Shown: positions 17,926 through 27,131, numbered from the stretch's first letter. The stretch: DNA of 43,183 bases from an uncultured Bacillota bacterium (GCA_945867665.1 CAMBIR010000011.1:1-43183), one strand, 5' to 3'. Made by a program: numbers and translations. Notes: a model not told the origin generated them from the letters alone.

Positions 17926-18788
17926 TTATACAATTCTTTTTTTAACTGATTAATATTATTGGTCATAATCGTTAAATAATTATCATTACTACTAGTAATA
18001 TTTCCATCTGTGGAGTGCATTGTATTAATAGGAACTAAATCCAAATGATATTCATCAATTAACCCACTTACAGTCTCATTACTTTTACTACTGGTTGAAT
18101 AAATATATTTAATTTGCTTATCCTGAATTAAATTCTTAACTTCTTCAATTTTATTACTACTTAAATCTTTATTTTCTTCTAAAGAAATTACCTTAAGTCC
18201 ATATTTCTCTAAATAACGAAACATATCATTATCCACAACAATAACCTTATAATTAGCCCCACTTACTGCCTCTGTTAAACTAGCATCCAATTTAGAAATT
18301 TCATACTCTAAATCCTTATATTTATCTTCAATTTCTTCAACCAAATAAGGATTATTAATATATTCTGCAAGCCCATTTTTTAAATTTTCGGCCATCATAA
18401 GATAATTATTAGGATTAAGCCATAATTCTTCAATGGAATTATCATATTTCATTCCAGTAGCAACATCAATCACTTTCAATTTAGAATTTAAATTAATCAT
18501 TTTAACAGCATAATCTCTATCTTTATCTAAACTATTAAAAACAAATAAATCACTATTACTATATTCTTCTAACTTTCGATTAGAAAGTTCATAATGAGAA
18601 ACATCTACCCCCGTAGGATATACACTATATACTTTTGAATGATCCATATACAACTGATTAATAATAAATTGAATTGGATAAGTCGTCGTATAAATATTAA
18701 TATTGTCCATCGTTTTCTCATTAACATCACAACCACTTAATAAAAAAATACAAATAACCAAAATAATAGAAAAAATCTTCTTCCGCAC
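17922..18788 (-). CDS. ZnuA/TroA-like metal-binding lipoprotein with reduced ligands
   Basis: This 288-residue lipoprotein (lipobox LSGC, Cys20) resembles the substrate-binding component of zinc/manganese ABC importers (cluster A-1). The family skeleton is clear: DVSHYELSNRKLEEYSNSDLFVFN, then ELWLNPNNYLMMAENL, then VVDNDMFRYLEKYGL. Of the expected histidine ligands only H65 is kept; the HxWLDP and SHDAF histidines are Glu and Asn here. No permease or ATPase gene lies next to it. I start at the GTG at 18788, since AGGAG abuts the ATG at 18797 but is nine bases from this GTG. It may bind another ligand or a metal with other residues. Confidence 0.75.
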   Translation of the reverse strand: MRKKIFSIILVICIFLLSGCDVNEKTMDNINIYTTTYPIQFIINQLYMDHSKVYSVYPTGVDVSHYELSNRKLEEYSNSDLFVFNSLDKDRDYAVKMINLNSKLKVIDVATGMKYDNSIEELWLNPNNYLMMAENLKNGLAEYINNPYLVEEIEDKYKDLEYEISKLDASLTEAVSGANYKVIVVDNDMFRYLEKYGLKVISLEENKDLSSNKIEEVKNLIQDKQIKYIYSTSSKSNETVSGLIDEYHLDLVPINTMHSTDGNITSSNDNYLTIMTNNINQLKKELYK

Positions 18789-18917
18789 AATTAGCATCTC
18801 CTATCTAACATAATAATATTTTACAGTATTTTAAACTTTTTGTAAACATCTACTAAATAAATGTTGAAAAAATAAAATACATGATATAATAAAAGAGTTA
18901 GAAATTAGGTGATAATT

Positions 18918-19559
18918 ATGGAAATATTAGATAAATTAAATATTCATACGAATAAAGATTTATATCAAAAAGCATTTACCCATACTTCCTATAGTAATGA
19001 ACATAATGTTGAAAGTTACGAGCGATTAGAATTTCTAGGAGATGCCGTCTTAGAATTAACAATCAGTGACTATTTATATAACGAAAAACATTTAGAAGAA
19101 GGAACCATGACCAAAATGAGGGCTTCCTATGTCTGTGAAGAGGCTTGTGCTACTTATGCAAAAGAACTCAAATTAGAAAAAGATATTCTCCTAGGTAGTG
19201 GGGAGAGTGAAGCCAATACCACCATTTTAGCCGATGTCTTTGAGTCTTTTATAGGTGCAATGTATTTAGATAAAGGATTTAGAACTACAAGTAAGTTTGT
19301 GATGGATATCATTATTCCCTACATTGAAAAGAAAATAGATTTTTTACACGACTATAAGTCAGAATTACAAGAATTAGTCCAAACAGTTAGAAAAAGTGTA
19401 AGTTATGAAATTATTAATGAATTAGGCCCAGCACATAATAAAACATTTACTTGCCAAGTAATGGTGGATAATATTGTAATGGGTATAGGTAGTGGTAGCA
19501 GCAAAAAACAAGCCGAACAAGCCGCTGCCAAAATGGCCTTAGAAAAACAAGCCAAATAA
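18918..19559 (+). CDS. rnc: Ribonuclease III
   Basis: This 213-residue double-strand-specific endoribonuclease processes rRNA precursors and structured mRNAs. The RNase III signature ERLEFLGDAVLEL lies near residue 35, with further acidic metal ligands in ADVFESFIGAMYLD. The C-terminal double-stranded RNA-binding domain ends with SGSSKKQAEQAAAKMALEK. I start at the ATG at 18918 behind AGGTGAT; the GTG at 18909 lies in that ribosome site. An extended -10 (TGATATAAT, 18882-18890) precedes it. The rhomboid gene follows after 1 bp, so the two are co-transcribed. Confidence 0.95.
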   Translation: MEILDKLNIHTNKDLYQKAFTHTSYSNEHNVESYERLEFLGDAVLELTISDYLYNEKHLEEGTMTKMRASYVCEEACATYAKELKLEKDILLGSGESEANTTILADVFESFIGAMYLDKGFRTTSKFVMDIIIPYIEKKIDFLHDYKSELQELVQTVRKSVSYEIINELGPAHNKTFTCQVMVDNIVMGIGSGSSKKQAEQAAAKMALEKQAK

Positions 19560-19560
19560 A

Positions 19561-20115
19561 ATGAATTTTTTATCCTACATTCAGTATAATTCTTATGTGA
19601 TTCTTTCTTATTTTTTTCTCTCCCTTTTCGTTCTTTTCTTAGGAAGAATAACGAAGAAGAAAAGTACTTATTTCTTTTCATCTAGTAGAGGAAATCCTTT
19701 TTCACCAGTTACTTATATGAGAATGTTTACGCATATCTTAGGCCATGAAAATTGGTCTCATTTTCGAAATAATTTTATTTATATTCTCTTAGTAGGACCA
19801 ATGATAGAAGAAAAATATGGTAGCATAAATTTATTAAAAATGATTCTCTTAACCGCCTTTATTACAGGCTTAATTAACGCTATCTTAAGTAAAAATAGTA
19901 TTCAAGGAGGAAGTGGAATATCATTTATGACAATTCTTTTAAGTTCACTCGTGAATATTCAAAGTGGAAAAATTCCACTAACGCTAATTTTAATCTTTTT
20001 CTTCTTTGTCGTTAGTGAAATTATTGATGGTATCTTTAAAAAAGATAATATTTCCCATCTGTCCCATTTAATCGGTGCTATCTGCGGCCTAATTTATGGC
20101 TACTATTTATTTTAG
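19561..20115 (+). CDS. Rhomboid family intramembrane serine protease
   Basis: This 184-residue membrane protein has about six helices. Rhomboids cleave membrane proteins within the bilayer using a Ser-His dyad. The serine motif is GGSGISF (S118) and the histidine is H169 in HLIGAICG, both in the expected helices. The early segment MRMFTHILGHENWSHFRNNF matches the family region before helix 2. It begins 1 bp after the rnc stop with no clear ribosome site, so translation probably depends on rnc. Substrates are not predictable. Confidence 0.85.
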   Translation: MNFLSYIQYNSYVILSYFFLSLFVLFLGRITKKKSTYFFSSSRGNPFSPVTYMRMFTHILGHENWSHFRNNFIYILLVGPMIEEKYGSINLLKMILLTAFITGLINAILSKNSIQGGSGISFMTILLSSLVNIQSGKIPLTLILIFFFFVVSEIIDGIFKKDNISHLSHLIGAICGLIYGYYLF

Positions 20116-20128
20116 GAGGTGAGGTAGA

Positions 20129-20353
20129 GTGAATAAATTAGAAAGACTAGAAACGACAATTCTTTTATCTAAAATAAGAAATATCCTCTTATCCGAAAGA
20201 ATAAAAGGATATTACCGAAATGAAATGAATATAACAGAAATAATTCCACTATCAAGTGAAAATCAAAAACTAGTTATCTACAAAAATAACATGACGGATA
20301 TCGTCGAAGTAAACGCAAAACCATTAACAAAAGAAAAAAAGATAAAGTCATAA
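20129..20353 (+). CDS. Small unknown protein
   Basis: This 74-residue soluble protein has a helical N-terminal half (NKLERLETTILLSKIRNILLSERI) and a short beta-like second half ending in a lysine-rich tail. I do not recognise it. It starts with GTG behind a very strong ribosome site (AGGAGGTGA), 13 bp after the rhomboid gene, and ends just before a terminator, so it is the last gene of the rnc operon. Confidence 0.6.
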   Translation: MNKLERLETTILLSKIRNILLSERIKGYYRNEMNITEIIPLSSENQKLVIYKNNMTDIVEVNAKPLTKEKKIKS

Positions 20354-20363
20354 AATAATCAAA

Positions 20364-20391
20364 AAAATGAAGCAATAAAGCTCCATTTTTT
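20364..20391. terminator. Bidirectional terminator
   Basis: AAAAAATGAAGC pairs with GCTCCATTTTTT, with one mismatch, around AATAAA. It separates the rnc operon (+) from rodA (-). Confidence 0.7.
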
Positions 20392-21532
20392 AATTGGTAT
20401 ATCTTAAACTTTCGTTAGATACATTAAAAATCATTCCCACCAGTAACATATAAGAAAGAAGAGAAGAACCTCCATAACTAATAAAAGGTAAAGTAATTCC
20501 CATAATTGGTAAAAGCCCAATTGTCATTGAAATATTTTGCACTTGTTGAAATAACAAAACTGCAACAATTCCTCCGATAGCGTATTTATCCATAAAGTCA
20601 TTTGCTTTAAAAGTAATATGAACCAAATTCATATCAAAAAAAATAATCAATAAAATTAGCAAAGCCGCTCCAAGAAGTCCAAAATTTGAAGCAATAACTG
20701 CAAAAATAAAATCTGTCTGCATTTCAGGAAAGTAAATAGGAGTGTGATTAAAACCGTGACCAAATACACCAGCAGATCCAATCGCAATTAAAGAATTTTT
20801 AAGTTGCATCCCATTACTAGAAGACCAATTTGTAATTCTATCAATCCGATAAAATAAACTCGTTCCAAATATTTTAATAAATAAGTCTTGACTAGAAAGA
20901 TAAATAATTGTGCCTATTCCTAAAATACCACCAATAAGCATAAATAACAAGAAGAACCATCTTTTTCGAACTCCACCGATAAATAACATAACGATGGTAA
21001 TAATTAGATAGATCATCACTGCCCCAGTATCTGGCTCTATAAATGTTAAAGCAGAAGGAATTCCTACTAAAATAATAATCTTAAGTAAAAATTTAAATTC
21101 TTCATAAACTGTAGGTTCAAGATATTTTTCATTAAACTCATGAATCAATCTTGCTAAAATAATAATTAAAAAAACTTTCATAAACTCACTAGGTTGAATC
21201 GTTCCAATATAAGGAATTTTAAACCAACAAGTAGCATTCTTTCTAGTAACACCAAAAAACAGCACAAGAACTAAGGATAAGACCCCCAAAAGATAAAACC
21301 ACCAAGCATTATTATATAAAAACTTATTCCCTAAAAACATCATCATATAAGCAAGTCCAATCCCAAGAATATACCAAATCCCTTGTTTAATCCAATAATC
21401 TTGGAAATCAGCTCCTAAAGTACTTTTAGTACAATAAATAGAAATAATACTAATAATTCCAAATAAAATAATTGGAATAATAATTCCATTTTCTACCTTA
21501 AATTTCGATATATTTTTAATCTTAATCACCAC
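20390..21532 (-). CDS. rodA: SEDS-family peptidoglycan glycosyltransferase, RodA type
   Basis: This protein of up to 380 residues has about ten membrane helices and belongs to the SEDS family (RodA/FtsW/SpoVE), which polymerises lipid II into glycan strands. Signature stretches are TIQPSEFMKVFLIIILARLI, FIEPDTGAVMIYLIITIVM and, near the end, GITLPFISYGGSSLLSYML. The assignment to RodA rather than FtsW or SpoVE rests on overall feel and is less sure. The GTG at 21532 is the only conventional start, but it lies inside AGGTGGTGAT. Ribosome-site spacing points to ATT at 21520 as the real initiator. Confidence 0.88.
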   Translation of the reverse strand: MVIKIKNISKFKVENGIIIPIILFGIISIISIYCTKSTLGADFQDYWIKQGIWYILGIGLAYMMMFLGNKFLYNNAWWFYLLGVLSLVLVLFFGVTRKNATCWFKIPYIGTIQPSEFMKVFLIIILARLIHEFNEKYLEPTVYEEFKFLLKIIILVGIPSALTFIEPDTGAVMIYLIITIVMLFIGGVRKRWFFLLFMLIGGILGIGTIIYLSSQDLFIKIFGTSLFYRIDRITNWSSSNGMQLKNSLIAIGSAGVFGHGFNHTPIYFPEMQTDFIFAVIASNFGLLGAALLILLIIFFDMNLVHITFKANDFMDKYAIGGIVAVLLFQQVQNISMTIGLLPIMGITLPFISYGGSSLLSYMLLVGMIFNVSNESLRYTN

Positions 21533-21582
21533 CTAAACACTAAATATTTTAACACACATTAAAAATATTTTAAACTATATTA

Positions 21583-21611
21583 TTGAAAGTTAATTAAATT
21601 TATGATAAAAT
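21583..21611 (+). promoter_or_regulatory. Promoter of the 602-residue surface protein gene
   Basis: TTGAAA (21583-21588) and TAAAAT (21606-21611) are separated by 17 bp, with TG before the -10. The gene starts about 39 bp downstream behind GTAGGAGGAATC. Confidence 0.6.
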
Positions 21612-21649
21612 CTAATACAGAATAGAATAACTAAAGTAGGAGGAATCAA

Positions 21650-23458
21650 ATGGAAAAAGTCCTTGATAAATTTTATGATTTCATTGATAAAATTGGTAAG
21701 CCAAACTTTATCTTTCTTGTCTTTATTATCTTTATTATCCTAGTAACAGGTTTATACCAAACTTTTTCATTATTTACTTCTACTGATGGGACAAGTATAA
21801 TTGATGGCATTCTAACTTATAAATTTATTTTAAATAATGATAATACTGAAAATTCTATAACAATAGCAGCAGACAATACGAAGAATATTATGCTAACGAT
21901 TTCTAATCCAGAAACCCTAAATTTAAAATATGGTATCTATTATAGTTCTAGCGATGATTTAACAAATGTAAGTCTAGGTTACTTATCTTCAAGTGAACAT
22001 AAAGCAACTGAAACAATTACCTCAAAAAATGATTATATTATCAAGTTAAAAGTAAACAATGCATCATCCAGTGATGTTACCATAAAATTTGGCATTTCCT
22101 ATGGCCTTGAAACAGGCGGAGATTTACAACTGGATACAGGAAAACATTGGCTAGGAGAATATTACCCTTACAAAGAAACACTAGAGTATTTAGAAAGTGA
22201 TGGAGTACATTATATTAATACAGGTGTAGCACCAAGTAATATGAATATAAAAGTAGAATTAGAATATCAATATTTAGCAAATAACTTAACTTGGGATGAT
22301 TCCATTATGGGTTCAAGAAGTGAAGGACTTGATACTAGATTTTATCCATCATCTTTAGGTGGCACAAATGATAGGCACGTTCTTGGGGATAATGAAGTAG
22401 TTTCTACTAGTGATTTAAACAAACATACAGTGTTATTTAATGATGAGGCACATGATACTTATTTAGATGGCACTAAAATTGGAAATTTGGGAACAAGTTT
22501 TACCCCTCATAATCAACCGATGTACTTATTTGGGTTAAATTTTCAAGGAAGTTTTCAATATCAAAGTCATTCTAGAATTTATCATTGTAAAATATGGGAT
22601 AATGGAATATTAATTAGAGACTATATTCCAGTTAAAGATATAAAAGGTGTTTCTTGTCTATATGATAAAGTAACTGAAGAGTTATACTATTTGAAACAGG
22701 GAACTAGATATCTATCAGAAGCTTTAGTAGGTAGTTATGTCAAATATACAGGAAATAACGGTTGTTCAGGAAAATCATGTGAAGGACAAAATGCCAATTA
22801 TGTAAGTGGTAGCACTAATGGATACTGTTGGAATGCAGATTATACATTTGCAAACTCAGGTTGGCGAATTGCTTATATTCAAAATAATACAGCATACCTA
22901 ACTTCAGCAGGTGCAACGGATTGTATGTCAACAGATGCAAGTGGAAATACTTCTACAGGTACGGCCTCTAGTTCTACAAGTGGAGATGGTAGAAATACAC
23001 ACTTTACAAATATGAATAATATTGCTTTAAAATATTGTAATAGCAAATTTGCATACGGTGGTGTCTGTAATAGCAGTAGTGCTTGGGCAATGAGTGCAAA
23101 TGATCATAAAATAATAACTGGAGGAACAGAAATAACAAACTGTATTCAAGTAAGTGAGTCGACGGCTTGTGGATATAATAATTCCCTACTGGATAATGGT
23201 GGCTTTTATTGGTTTGCAACTGCAAATACAGCATCTAATACTGGAATATTTGAATTTGGTGCACAATATAGAAGAGTAGGGTATTATGATTCTAATCTTC
23301 CATTAGGAGTAAGACCAGTCATTAGATTAGATAACTCTGTTATTGTAACAGGAGGAATTGGCACTGCTAGTAACCCTTATACAATTGATACAAATATTGA
23401 GCATTCTGAAACTGTGATAGAGGGGGAAGAAACTTCTCCAACAATTCCTATGGGATAA
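21650..23458 (+). CDS. Large membrane-anchored surface protein with a LamG-like region
   Basis: This 602-residue protein has one membrane segment near residues 18-40 (NFIFLVFIIFIILVTGLY), so most of it faces outward. The next part is beta-rich. Residues about 180-340 look like a concanavalin/LamG-type jelly roll (YLESDGVHYINTGVAPSN, then HSRIYHCKIWDNGILIRDYI). The C-terminal part, with paired cysteines and a close GVRPVIRLDNS then SNPYTI, is a module I associate with exported proteins of gut Firmicutes, from memory only. It is flanked by its own promoter and terminator. A role in binding surfaces or glycans is a guess. Confidence 0.7.
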   Translation: MEKVLDKFYDFIDKIGKPNFIFLVFIIFIILVTGLYQTFSLFTSTDGTSIIDGILTYKFILNNDNTENSITIAADNTKNIMLTISNPETLNLKYGIYYSSSDDLTNVSLGYLSSSEHKATETITSKNDYIIKLKVNNASSSDVTIKFGISYGLETGGDLQLDTGKHWLGEYYPYKETLEYLESDGVHYINTGVAPSNMNIKVELEYQYLANNLTWDDSIMGSRSEGLDTRFYPSSLGGTNDRHVLGDNEVVSTSDLNKHTVLFNDEAHDTYLDGTKIGNLGTSFTPHNQPMYLFGLNFQGSFQYQSHSRIYHCKIWDNGILIRDYIPVKDIKGVSCLYDKVTEELYYLKQGTRYLSEALVGSYVKYTGNNGCSGKSCEGQNANYVSGSTNGYCWNADYTFANSGWRIAYIQNNTAYLTSAGATDCMSTDASGNTSTGTASSSTSGDGRNTHFTNMNNIALKYCNSKFAYGGVCNSSSAWAMSANDHKIITGGTEITNCIQVSESTACGYNNSLLDNGGFYWFATANTASNTGIFEFGAQYRRVGYYDSNLPLGVRPVIRLDNSVIVTGGIGTASNPYTIDTNIEHSETVIEGEETSPTIPMG

Positions 23459-23461
23459 ATA

Positions 23462-23494
23462 AAATAAACATTTTATGAAGTGTTTATTTTTTTA
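23462..23494 (+). terminator. Terminator after the 602-residue gene
   Basis: AAATAAACA (23462-23470) pairs with TGTTTATTT (23481-23489) and is followed by T residues. Confidence 0.75.
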
Positions 23495-23562
23495 AGAAAA
23501 ATAAATTTAAGTATTTTAAAAACAAAACATTCATTATATAATTAAATAGAAAAGAGGTAAAT

Positions 23563-24021
23563 ATGAAAGTTGTCGTTCAAAGATGTATGAAAGCATCGGT
23601 TATTGTAGATGATAATACTGTAGGTGCTATTAGCCAAGGACTAATGCTTCTTGTTGGCTTCACTGAAAAAGATGGCATCAAAGAAATTAATTATATGGTA
23701 GATAAAATCATTAATTTAAGAATCTTTGATGATGAAAAAGGGGTAATGAATAAATCATTATTAGATACCAAGGGATCTATTCTCTCAGTTAGCCAGTTTA
23801 CCTTATATGCAGATACCCAAAAGGGAAGAAGACCATCTTACATAAAAGCACTAAATGGAGAAGAAGCCAAAAAACTCTATCAAACGTTCAATCAAAAATT
23901 AAAAGAAACAGGCCTTAATGTTCAAACTGGAATTTTTGGTGCGAATATGAAAGTAGATTTTGTCAACGATGGACCTATTACAATCATTTTAGAGAAAGAA
24001 GGAAAAAATAATGGAAAATAA
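23563..24021 (+). CDS. dtd: D-aminoacyl-tRNA deacylase
   Basis: This 152-residue enzyme hydrolyses D-aminoacyl-tRNAs, and glycyl-tRNA-Ala, as a proofreading step. The family motifs SVSQFTLYAD (near residue 77) and VNDGPITI near the C-terminus are both present. Start MKVVVQRCMKASV is typical, behind AAAGAGGTAAAT. It overlaps the next gene by 11 bp, so the two are translated together. Confidence 0.95.
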   Translation: MKVVVQRCMKASVIVDDNTVGAISQGLMLLVGFTEKDGIKEINYMVDKIINLRIFDDEKGVMNKSLLDTKGSILSVSQFTLYADTQKGRRPSYIKALNGEEAKKLYQTFNQKLKETGLNVQTGIFGANMKVDFVNDGPITIILEKEGKNNGK

Positions 24022-25066
24022 AGTAAACTATAAATTATTAAATATCTTATTAATCGTTTTAATTATCTGCCTGTTATACTTAATAAGAGGCTTATGGCTA
24101 GGAATTATTGCCAAAATAATTGCAATTCTTCTTCCGTTTATCGTTGCTTTTGCAGTCTCTTATGCCCTTTACCCATATACCAAAAAACTAGAAAATTATG
24201 GCCTTCCCAAATGGTTAGCCATGGCAGTAATATACTTTATTATCATTGGCTTTCTTATCTTAATAGGAATCACAGTAGTTCCAATGTTATATGACCAAAC
24301 TGTTTTATTTTTAAGTAATATTTCTGCAGTTATAACCGACATTTCCTCTAAATACGAAATTGACCTAGGTGTTTTGCAACAATCCATTTCAACCATCTCA
24401 ACTGACATTCTAAAGGGAGTAGGAAGTTATATCTCTAGTGGCGCCATTAATATCTTAAACGCATCCATCAGCGTCATCACTAATTTAGTCATTATTGCTG
24501 CAGTCAGTGTATATTTCTTATGGGATATGGATAATATCAGATTAAGTATAAAAAAACTTCTAAAAAAACAAAAGGGAAGAATGTATCAATATATAAAAAG
24601 ACTAGATACCGAAATTGATAATTACTTTAATGGCCTTTTCAAAACCATTCTCATCCAATTTATTGAATACACCATTGTCTTTAAATTAATTGGCCATCCC
24701 AACTATCTGATTCTAAGTATCTTAGCAGCCGTAACCACCATCATTCCTTATTTTGGAGGCCTATTAGTCAATATCTTAGCCGTAATCATTGCATCTGTCG
24801 TAAGCACCAAATTATTAATTTTAACCATTATTGTCTGCTTAATTTGTCCAAATATTGATGGTTATATCATTGCTCCTAAAGTCTATGGCAAGACCAACCA
24901 ATTACCAGCGCTAGTCAATATTTTTGCTGTCTTTGCTGGAGGCATTTTAGCCGGTTTCTGGGGAATCGTTATTTCCTTACCAGTTGCAATTATTATTATT
25001 GCTACCATCAAATTTTTCAAAGAAGACATTAACAACAAAATCGTCACCATCAAAGAAAAAATATAA
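24011..25066 (+). CDS. AI-2E family permease, YtvI-like
   Basis: This 351-residue protein has about eight hydrophobic segments and the layout of the AI-2E/YtvI family. Two early helices are followed by a soluble-looking section near residues 95-140, and then by a C-terminal block containing LKLIGHPNYLILSILAAVTTIIPYFGG-like residues and LPVAIIIIATIKFFKE. Some Firmicutes members (YtvI) are sporulation membrane proteins, others transport small molecules. The neighbouring ylbJ and ylbL-like genes make a sporulation link plausible. It overlaps dtd and ends at a very strong terminator. Confidence 0.8.
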   Translation: MENKVNYKLLNILLIVLIICLLYLIRGLWLGIIAKIIAILLPFIVAFAVSYALYPYTKKLENYGLPKWLAMAVIYFIIIGFLILIGITVVPMLYDQTVLFLSNISAVITDISSKYEIDLGVLQQSISTISTDILKGVGSYISSGAINILNASISVITNLVIIAAVSVYFLWDMDNIRLSIKKLLKKQKGRMYQYIKRLDTEIDNYFNGLFKTILIQFIEYTIVFKLIGHPNYLILSILAAVTTIIPYFGGLLVNILAVIIASVVSTKLLILTIIVCLICPNIDGYIIAPKVYGKTNQLPALVNIFAVFAGGILAGFWGIVISLPVAIIIIATIKFFKEDINNKIVTIKEKI

Positions 25067-25084
25067 CCAAAATAATTGACAAAC

Positions 25085-25136
25085 AATACTGATTTAGAAA
25101 AAATCTTTATCTAAAGAATAAAACTAAATCAGTATT
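25085..25136. terminator. Strong bidirectional terminator
   Basis: Thirteen bases at 25085-25097 pair perfectly with 25124-25136 (AATACTGATTTAG and its complement). An inner TCTTTA/TAAAGA hairpin is also present. The ylbJ stop codon is inside the right arm. Confidence 0.85.
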
Positions 25137-26065
25137 TTCATCAAATGAAAAAGAAAATAAGCACACCCTCCTGATAATAAAGCATGAATAAGGCGAAAAA
25201 CAAAAAAAGGAAAATAAGAAATATCCGTCTCAACAATTTGAGAAATAACTTGCAAATGCACTGACAGTCCACCAAAAGAAAGAAACATCGCCGCAATAAC
25301 CACCTTATAAATATCCGCTATTCCAAGATAACTAAGTTCCCTAAGTCCCATTGTAATTTCTAACCCACCCTTAATAATAGCCCCTGGATAAGGAGAAAAA
25401 GAGAATAATTGAATGAGTAAAGAAGAAACAATTAAGAAGAAAGTAAGCGTTCCTGCAATTAAAAGTAAGGTATCAATAGAAGACTTTATCGAATGAATAA
25501 AAACTTGGCTAAAACTTTGACTTTTCGTCTTTAAAGTCGTATAATTTTTACATGGAGTAGACTTTCCTCTAAAAAGAATTCCAATCAAAATATTTCCAAG
25601 AATATGACTAATCAAAATAATGATGCCATAAATTTCATTGTGAAAAAAAGTACCACCTACCACCGTTAAAACAAAAATAGGATTTGAAAAATGGGTAAAA
25701 GTTAAAGCTCGTTCAGCTTCTTCCCTTGAAATTAAATTTTGTAGATAAAAATTCTTCGTATTCCTAGCATTACTAGGAAATCCACTAATACAAGAAAGAA
25801 AAAAGATAGTAACTACATTTTCACTAACATGAAATACCCTAGAAAAAACATTTTTAATAAACGAAGGAATATACTGAGTAATGTGATAAGAAATTAAGAT
25901 ATCAGAAATCACAAAAAAAGGAAACATTGTAGGAATAAGTGTCGTTGTCCATATTTTTAAAGAATAGGAAACACTTTCAAATACGACATTTCTTTCTAAA
26001 AAAACAAGAACAAGTAACCCCAAAAATAAAAATACGATTAAAGTATTTATAATATTTTTTATCAT
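25124..26065 (-). CDS. ylbJ: Sporulation integral membrane protein YlbJ
   Basis: This 313-residue protein has about eight helices and belongs to the nucleoside-recognition (Gate) domain family. YlbJ is needed for late spore development in Bacillus, made in the mother cell. The hallmarks LIPTMFPFFVISDILI and LSCISGFPSNARNTKNF are present, with THFSNPIFVLTVVGG following. It is shorter than the Bacillus protein, which has about 400 residues. No ribosome site precedes the ATG, and the -10 CATATAAT ends only six bases before it, so the message may be leaderless. Confidence 0.85.
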   Translation of the reverse strand: MIKNIINTLIVFLFLGLLVLVFLERNVVFESVSYSLKIWTTTLIPTMFPFFVISDILISYHITQYIPSFIKNVFSRVFHVSENVVTIFFLSCISGFPSNARNTKNFYLQNLISREEAERALTFTHFSNPIFVLTVVGGTFFHNEIYGIIILISHILGNILIGILFRGKSTPCKNYTTLKTKSQSFSQVFIHSIKSSIDTLLLIAGTLTFFLIVSSLLIQLFSFSPYPGAIIKGGLEITMGLRELSYLGIADIYKVVIAAMFLSFGGLSVHLQVISQIVETDISYFPFFVFRLIHALLSGGCAYFLFHLMKILI

Positions 26066-26070
26066 ACTAA

Positions 26071-26078
26071 ATTATATG
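26071..26078 (-). promoter_or_regulatory. Candidate sigma-E-type -10 of ylbJ
   Basis: The minus-strand octamer CATATAAT differs by one base from the sigma-E -10 consensus CATACAAT. It also contains TATAAT, so a vegetative promoter is possible. No convincing -35 can be named. Confidence 0.35.
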
Positions 26079-26113
26079 TCAGAAAAAAAGAATAATTAGA
26101 AAGAGTGATTACC

Positions 26114-27103
26114 ATGCGAACAATAAAAAACATTTTAAAAGAAGATAAATTTTATATCATTGCCCTTGCTATTCTAATTTTAATCTTTAATATCCGCTTA
26201 CCATTTTATGTTAATGCCCCAGGTGGAACGATTAATATAAATAATAGAATTGAATATCAAGATAAAAAAGAATATAAAGGAAGCCTAAATATGTTATATG
26301 TAACAGAGTATGTATCCTCCATTCCCTTTTATTTATTATCCCATATTATACCCGATTGGGACTTAGAAAGTATTAAAGAAAATCAAGTATCCTCTACAGA
26401 AAGTGTTGAGGAAATTAACAAAAGAAATAAAATACTTTTAGAAAATTCAATTAATAATGCAACCTATGTTGCCTATAAGTCTGCAAATAAAAAAATAGAA
26501 ATTACTAAAACCAAATATGTTGTTGTAGCAGTTACCAAAGAAAATGGTCTAAAAATAGGAGATGAAATTTTAGAAGTAGAAGGAAAGAAAGTTTCTAGTC
26601 TAGAAATGATAAAACAAACAATTGAAGAAAAAAATGTAGGAGATGAAATCAATTTAAAAATTAAAAGAAATAACAAAGAACAAGAAGTGGTGGCCAAAAT
26701 AGAAAAAGATCAAAATAAAAAAGCCTTAGGCGTAATGATTGTCACCAATTACAATTTAAAACCAGAAAAAGAAGTAAAGCTAAAATTTAAACAAAGTGAA
26801 AGTGGCTCATCCGGAGGATTGATGATGAGCCTAAGTATTTACAGTGCCATTAGTGACAAAGATATCTTAAAGGGAAGAAATATTGCCGGAACTGGAACCA
26901 TTGACATGAATGGAAATGTTGGTGAAATAGGAGGGATAAAATATAAAATCATGGGCGCAGTAAAAAATAAAATGGATGTTGTCTTAGTTCCTAGTGCGAA
27001 TTACGAAGAGGCCATCAAGGTAAAAGAGGCTAAAAATTACAAAATAAAAATTGTTAAAGTGGATACCTTTATGGACGCGATTGATTATTTAACAACTAAT
27101 TAA
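26114..27103 (+). CDS. PDZ domain and Lon-type protease, YlbL-like
   Basis: This 329-residue protein has one N-terminal membrane helix (about residues 13-35), a PDZ domain near 140-200 (ENGLKIGDEILEVEGKKV) and a C-terminal Lon (S16) protease domain. The catalytic pair is S233 in SGSSGGLMMSL and K278 in GGIKYKIMGA, so it should be active on the outer face of the membrane. The start at 26114 has AGAGTGAT in front; the GTG at 26105 is inside that site. It is transcribed away from ylbJ. Bacillus also keeps ylbJ and ylbL close together. Confidence 0.9.
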   Translation: MRTIKNILKEDKFYIIALAILILIFNIRLPFYVNAPGGTININNRIEYQDKKEYKGSLNMLYVTEYVSSIPFYLLSHIIPDWDLESIKENQVSSTESVEEINKRNKILLENSINNATYVAYKSANKKIEITKTKYVVVAVTKENGLKIGDEILEVEGKKVSSLEMIKQTIEEKNVGDEINLKIKRNNKEQEVVAKIEKDQNKKALGVMIVTNYNLKPEKEVKLKFKQSESGSSGGLMMSLSIYSAISDKDILKGRNIAGTGTIDMNGNVGEIGGIKYKIMGAVKNKMDVVLVPSANYEEAIKVKEAKNYKIKIVKVDTFMDAIDYLTTN

Positions 27104-27131
27104 AATCAGTGAAAAAAGCATTGATTTTTTT
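27102..27131 (+). terminator. Terminator after the ylbL-like gene
   Basis: AAAATCAGTG pairs with CATTGATTTT, with one mismatch, around AAAAAAG, and T residues follow. The TATAAT of the next gene lies at 27144-27149. Confidence 0.7.
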
